Assembly (NCBI GenBank): GCA_036768485.1
Contig: JAVLUZ010000577.1
Location: forward strand, 248,001-312,000
Length of the DNA stretch: 64,000 nucleotides
Direction: 5' to 3'
From: Mermis nigrescens
Taxonomy: Eukaryota; Nematoda; Enoplea; Mermithida; Mermithidae
This document shows, in pieces, positions 50,452 through 56,400 of the stretch (positions are counted from its first letter, which is position 1; the number at the start of each line of letters is the position of its first letter). The position numbers and the translations under genes were made by a program. Under the pieces are notes generated by a model. It was given only the letters and a program-made list of their open reading frames with translations. It was not told the origin of the DNA and made no database searches.

Positions 50452-53400
50452 TATAATCTTGTTGTCCATCAGAGCATTGTGGAAGGTGAGGTCTCATGGA
50501 ATAAATTATGAATCGATTGTTTAACAATTATGAAAGCTTTTTAATTGTTCTTTGCGAAACAGTGAAAAATGTTTTGTGACTGAAACTTGATTTTTCACAG
50601 GCCGCAGAATATACTTCGATTTTTGCGTTGTTTAGAGGAAGTCTAACTGTTTAGCACATTCTTACGGCTTTCGCGCGTATAGGGAAATTTTCCCTAGTCC
50701 CCTCCTTTTACATCCGTAACAATTAAGAATTTCAAGTATATTCACCTTTTTTGCTCCATTAGAGCAATTTCTATTTGCTAGTATCATAGGTAGCAGGATA
50801 GCGCTACCTAAAATATACTTGCCCACCCTTTTTCTTATATGTTTATCACTGCGAGTGCGAATTTTTGTCCCCCTCACAGCAACAACGGCACTCACCTGGG
50901 AGGTGCGGTTTTTTAAAAAACGATAGATAATAATGTACCATTTTTTCATTTTTTTACACTCAATACCGAGTTAACAATGAGTGTGTAAAGTGTAAACCGA
51001 AAAATCAAATAATTTGCGGAGTGCCAATTTTTTTTCTAAATATTGCCTCTGAGCTGTAGATTACGAATCTGACCTTAAAGTTTCTTTACACGCAATGGTT
51101 GTTGCACAAAAATGTAAAGTATACGGGTTTTTTACTCTGCATGTTTTCAGCTCATCTAAGTCAATTTTGGTTTCTGTGCAGTCCAATTGGTTTTATAATG
51201 TAGAGGGTTACAATATCTCAAGGACCAATTTTTTCTCTTCTAACGCAATATTTCTCTATCTGTGATCGTTTTAGTGTAAAGGGTTCGAGACGAAAAATGA
51301 AATTTCGTCACGTACTCCGCTAAGTTGGCGGAACATGCTAATTATGCTTAAAATGTGCCCTGACCTTAGCGTTACAGATCCTAGTTTATTTTGTTGCTTT
51401 ACGCCCAATATTGCGTTATTAGCACAAGTGTAAAGTTTACACTGAGAAGCACTCTTCCGCCCAGAGCTTTGGGTATCAAACAATTTGCGGGGAGCCAGTC
51501 TTTTGTTAAATGTTACCCCTGACTCGTTGATTACGAATCTGACCTTAAAATTTCTTTACACTTAGTGGTTGTTGCGCAAAAGTGTAAAGTATACATGTTT
51601 TTACTGTTAGCGTGCCTTAAAGCTTATCTAACTCAATTTTGGTTTCTGTGCAGTCCAATTGTTCTATAATATAGAGGGTTACAATATCTCAAAACGTAAA
51701 CTTTTTTCTTTTAAAGCAATATTTTATGATCTGTGACCATTTTAGTGTAAACGGTTCGAGACGAAACTAGAAATTTCTTCAGCTACTTACACCCCTCAGA
51801 AATTCAGCGCTGCCCACCGTAAAAACTTAAAGGCTAAAGGCCGGACTTTACACCTAAAGTGGATTTTACCCATGCATCCGAAGATGCTTTCAGCTAGATA
51901 CCGCGAGGGGCGAAAGTCCCAAGGGTTTCAACCATAGGTGCGCAGCACCGAAATTCTGGGGGTGGAAAAAATTTCAAAGGTCAAAAAATGGTCTTAAAAG
52001 TGGTCGTAAGGCAACAAACGCCATTTTTCGACGTTTCTCATCGGGCACTATCCAATGGCATCAAAAAATCGCCAAAATAGCAAAAAAATTCAAAATTTGA
52101 ATTCTGGGGGGGGGTATAGCAACTTCTGGGGGACTTTAAGTAGATTATGTATTTTTAACAATAAGAAATAAACACTGAATCACATATGTGGCGTTATTCA
52201 ACTAATATATTTAAGCATCAAGCCGGACACTAACGTCATCGGTGGATAATATTGATCACTTCGATATCAAATCGCAAGATTCAGATGGATATGGATCGAG
52301 CTTGTTAATTAGCGAACCAAGTTAGTAACGCCTTTACATGCTTAGATTTTCCTGCGCAACAAGAAAGAAAGTATGCCTTCATGTATACGTGTAACAGGAG
52401 GAAGATAAGGATCCCCACTCCAGAGTCGATCGTCCCCCTACATCTTGCCAAAGCCTGGAAATTTTAGACTCCCCCTCCCCGCCCGATTTTCGGAAAAAAT
52501 CGAATTTTCAGGTGTTTTTTGGCCGTTTTTGGCCAAAACTTGGAGATCATCTACCTCCTTCCCCCTGCCCTAAAAATGCCCGGGGACCCCACTCCTAATT
52601 TCGAGCCGTTATATGTATGCCTTCTTCAGGTTTCCATCCCAAACTACACTAAAAATACATTTCCCCGGCCATAAGCTCAACCTGCAAGAGCTAGTGCATT
52701 TAAATTTCGCTAGAAATCTGCTATCAGTACACAATTTGAAATAAATCTTTCACGATTAAACCGTCACTTTTATGTTCCTGAAATTCTCAAATATTATTCG
52801 AAAAAGTGAGCATGAGCCAGAGTCGTCGTTTAGTACTACATACGCGATTCAGAGCGGAAGATCCGGGAAACCGGCACGGGTATAATTTTGCTCACATGTA
52901 ACGCTGGCTTACAGGTTGCCAATGCGGCAAACAGCTTTTTGACTACACATCATACAAAAGAATGGGGGTGAGGGGTATTATCCCCCCGCCCCCTGAGCTC
53001 TGAAAAAGCGACAGCTATACAGCCATTTTGGCCGAAAAAGCATTGCTATATAGCTTTTTTTGGGCTCGGAAAATGAGACATATATAGCCTTTTTGGGCTC
53101 AGAAACGCACTGTGTGAACTCAGAAATGCTTTTCTCGACTCCAAAATTGGCTAAATAGCTATTTTTAGTCCAAAAAGGCTATATACATAGCTATGTATGT
53201 TTGTGAGCCCAAAAAGGCTGTATAGGTAGTTTTCTGAGCCCAAAAAGGCTATACAGCTAATTTTCTGAGCCCAAAAAGGACTATAAAGCCCTTTTTACGA
53301 AGCACTTATAGCTATCTATGTAGCAATTTTTGGTTTCAATCCCCCTGAAAGTTGGACCTTGCGCACCTATGTACATATGTTACACATGGGTATTGGCAAT

Positions 53401-56400
53401 CATAAATGTAGGTTCAGCAGTCAGCCAGCAACAGACATTAACTGGGGGCGGGTGGTTTGTGGGTCAAGACGCCCAGATTGGAAAAATGGGGCTCAACGAA
53501 GGCCAAAAACGAATGAAATTTGAAATTGGTCTTGTGGTATAACATAGTTTTACCGTTATTTTAAGATAAATACTACTGTTTGAGGTCAATCTGGACCAAA
53601 TAGCTCTATTTTCGACCCTCCCCGGATCAGTCACGCTTAGCATTTGTGTTCATCACACTGCCGGTCTGGGGTCATTTAGAACTTTGATAAGCTGAAATAG
53701 CCTTGAATATCAGCTTAAACTGCAGAATATGCAACAACGAAAATTACTTATGTATACATTAACCCTTGCTTTAATATCAAATTTAGGGATTTTTAGTAGA
53801 TAAATTGAATTTTTCATCATTTTTGGGCTTACTTTTGTAAATTTTATCCTTCTTCTGGGGTTCACATCTTCCAATCCCCGCATACTCACGCATGTCTGAT
53901 GACAACAGGCGCTATCGAAACATAAAACTCCTGCTATTTAATTTCAATTATGAAATATGATTTTTGACCGGCTGTGAAAGATCTCGTGCTTTAATTACAC
54001 CTTTCAATGGAATTTACGATTTTTTCAACATTCGTGATGAATAAAAAATGCTTATGATGTTATTTTTGCTTCTTTCCTCCCGTTAAATTACTTTTTCAAA
54101 ATCTGAATAATCTCGGTAATGAAACAAAGTCGTGGTTCATCAAATCGTGGCTTATTGTTGCAATACGTGGTTTATAAAGTTCATCAATTGTAGGCATAAA
54201 GCCTTTTGTCAAACCGACGCAAAAATCAAATCGGGCTTTGATTTTTAATGCTCTCGAACACAGCGTTTTTGCCGGCGAGGTTAACAAGGAGAAAAAATTG
54301 AAATGTCTCCAGGTTAGGAAAAACATGTCAGCTGAAAGAATTTTAATAAAATATCTTGGAGATCTATGTATGTACGTACGTAGTGTCCGGACATGCACAG
54401 CGTGGGAATTCTGGGGGGCTGGCGAAATTTCGAAGTGACTTTTTTGGGCTCCAAAAATGGTGGATACGCGTCAGGAAGATCGTTTTTCGGTGTTTCTGGC
54501 GATGCTCTATCTTTCTAGAGCATAAAAACATGAAAAATTTCGAAAAAATAGAACAAATAGAACAAATTAACAAAACATAGTCAAAGCATGAGTATATGGC
54601 GCAAAGCGCCGAAAATTTGACACTCTTATGCAAATAGATAGCCAAAAACGCTAAACAAAGGCACCTTTTCTACGAATTTTTGTGAAATTTTCGTAAACTT
54701 TGGAAAATCGCAAATTCTAGGGGTTAAAGTTCTTTACGCATTGAACCTTCAACTCCCCCAAGGTCATTTATGATAGCATATTTTTTATGTATGTGTAGGT
54801 ATCGATTTAGATTTATGATTGATTCCCTAGCGAAATGAGCACAAAATATATCTAAATCGAATATACATTTAAATTCTACCCGTGATAATAAAATTGACTG
54901 CGATAGTGTACGTTTATTAATGCGGATATGTTTAATGCAGTGCTAATAATTTATTTCTGACTCCCTTTAAAAGTGATCTTTAATTTTTTTACCTTATATG
55001 AAGCTAAACAATGCGTAGAGAAATACTTTTCAATTTATATTCGAAGATGCGATACTGGAAAACGAATTTATAAATTAATGTTCGTTACGCATGATGAAGC
55101 CGATTAATTTTCCACCACTTATGCACATGTGCATAATTCTTGTTGATTAAAGTAAGATCTTATGCACTTGCATGATAATTATCATATATACAAATGCATA
55201 TGTACCTGAAGGCTAGTTCATATTTTAAATTAATTTTTTTAGCTGAATATTTTGATTTTTGTCCTTAATAAAATTGAAAATAAGGAAGGATTTGAATACA
55301 GAAATAACGATTTAGTACGTGGAATTTGAATTTATTTCCATACAATACATTTTCAGATATAATGCGAATGCAAAAATATGCCTGTCAAAAGATGATCCAG
55401 AAGTCATTTTTCCGTAGAATCTTATTGATTTTTCGTACAAAAATAGTCATTTTTATCATTTAACTCACGAATAACCTGCTATTTGCTCTTAACAGCCTGG
55501 CGAATTGCATATTTATTATTTTATTCGCAGGAGTTGGCTAAAAGTGATAAGAAGCACTTTTTGGTTCTATTTCGAGACCAGAAATGCCAGTTTCGCGGCA
55601 TGTACACGTGGGACCAGGTCTCGAATACTGTACAAAAGATATACGGGTTGGGACCAAGCTACTGCTCTGAACATAGCCTGAGAAATCTTTTCAAGTACGA
55701 GTGTGTGTTGATATAATTTTTTTTTAATCTGATGAACCTTTTCAAGTACGAACGTGTTTTGATCTAATTTTTGATTTTTTAATGGGCAACTTCACCGCGC
55801 CAATCAGTCAAGTCGCAGTAACTTTATCCAATTGCGTATGTCGGTATTTCAAAATTCGAATTAAACGTCAAGTCTACCAAAATTATTTACGTAGTCGCCC
55901 CTCCCTTAGATCAGTGTTTTTTTGTACAAGGTCCGTTTGTACATGTACAAAGATGGTCTCTAAACGTCTTTGTACATTTTGTACACACAAATTTTCGGGT
56001 ACTATAATATGGTACGGTAGCGATTTTAGAGTGGTAAAAACAGAGTTGCTCGACCTTTGGTAGTGTATTTTAGCTACAGTGCTCGCCACGAATGTTTATG
56101 TTTTAATATGCTCCATAGGATGATAGAGCTTGTTAAGGGATATATGTTTAACACGTCGGTCGTGCGTGGGCGGAAATAGGACAGACATGTTAAAGATATA
56201 ACCCTAACAAGCTCTAAAAGCTTATTAAAGCGTAAACATTCATGGCGAGTAGTGTAATTTTTGGGTTTCTGAGGGCATAAAGCACTAAGAATCGTCTCAA
56301 AACGGCGCGCGAAGCGCTCAAAAATTTGACATTTTTCATTTCCAAATGCAATTTCTGTCATTATAAAGATATTTAGAACACACAATTACTCATTTCGGCG

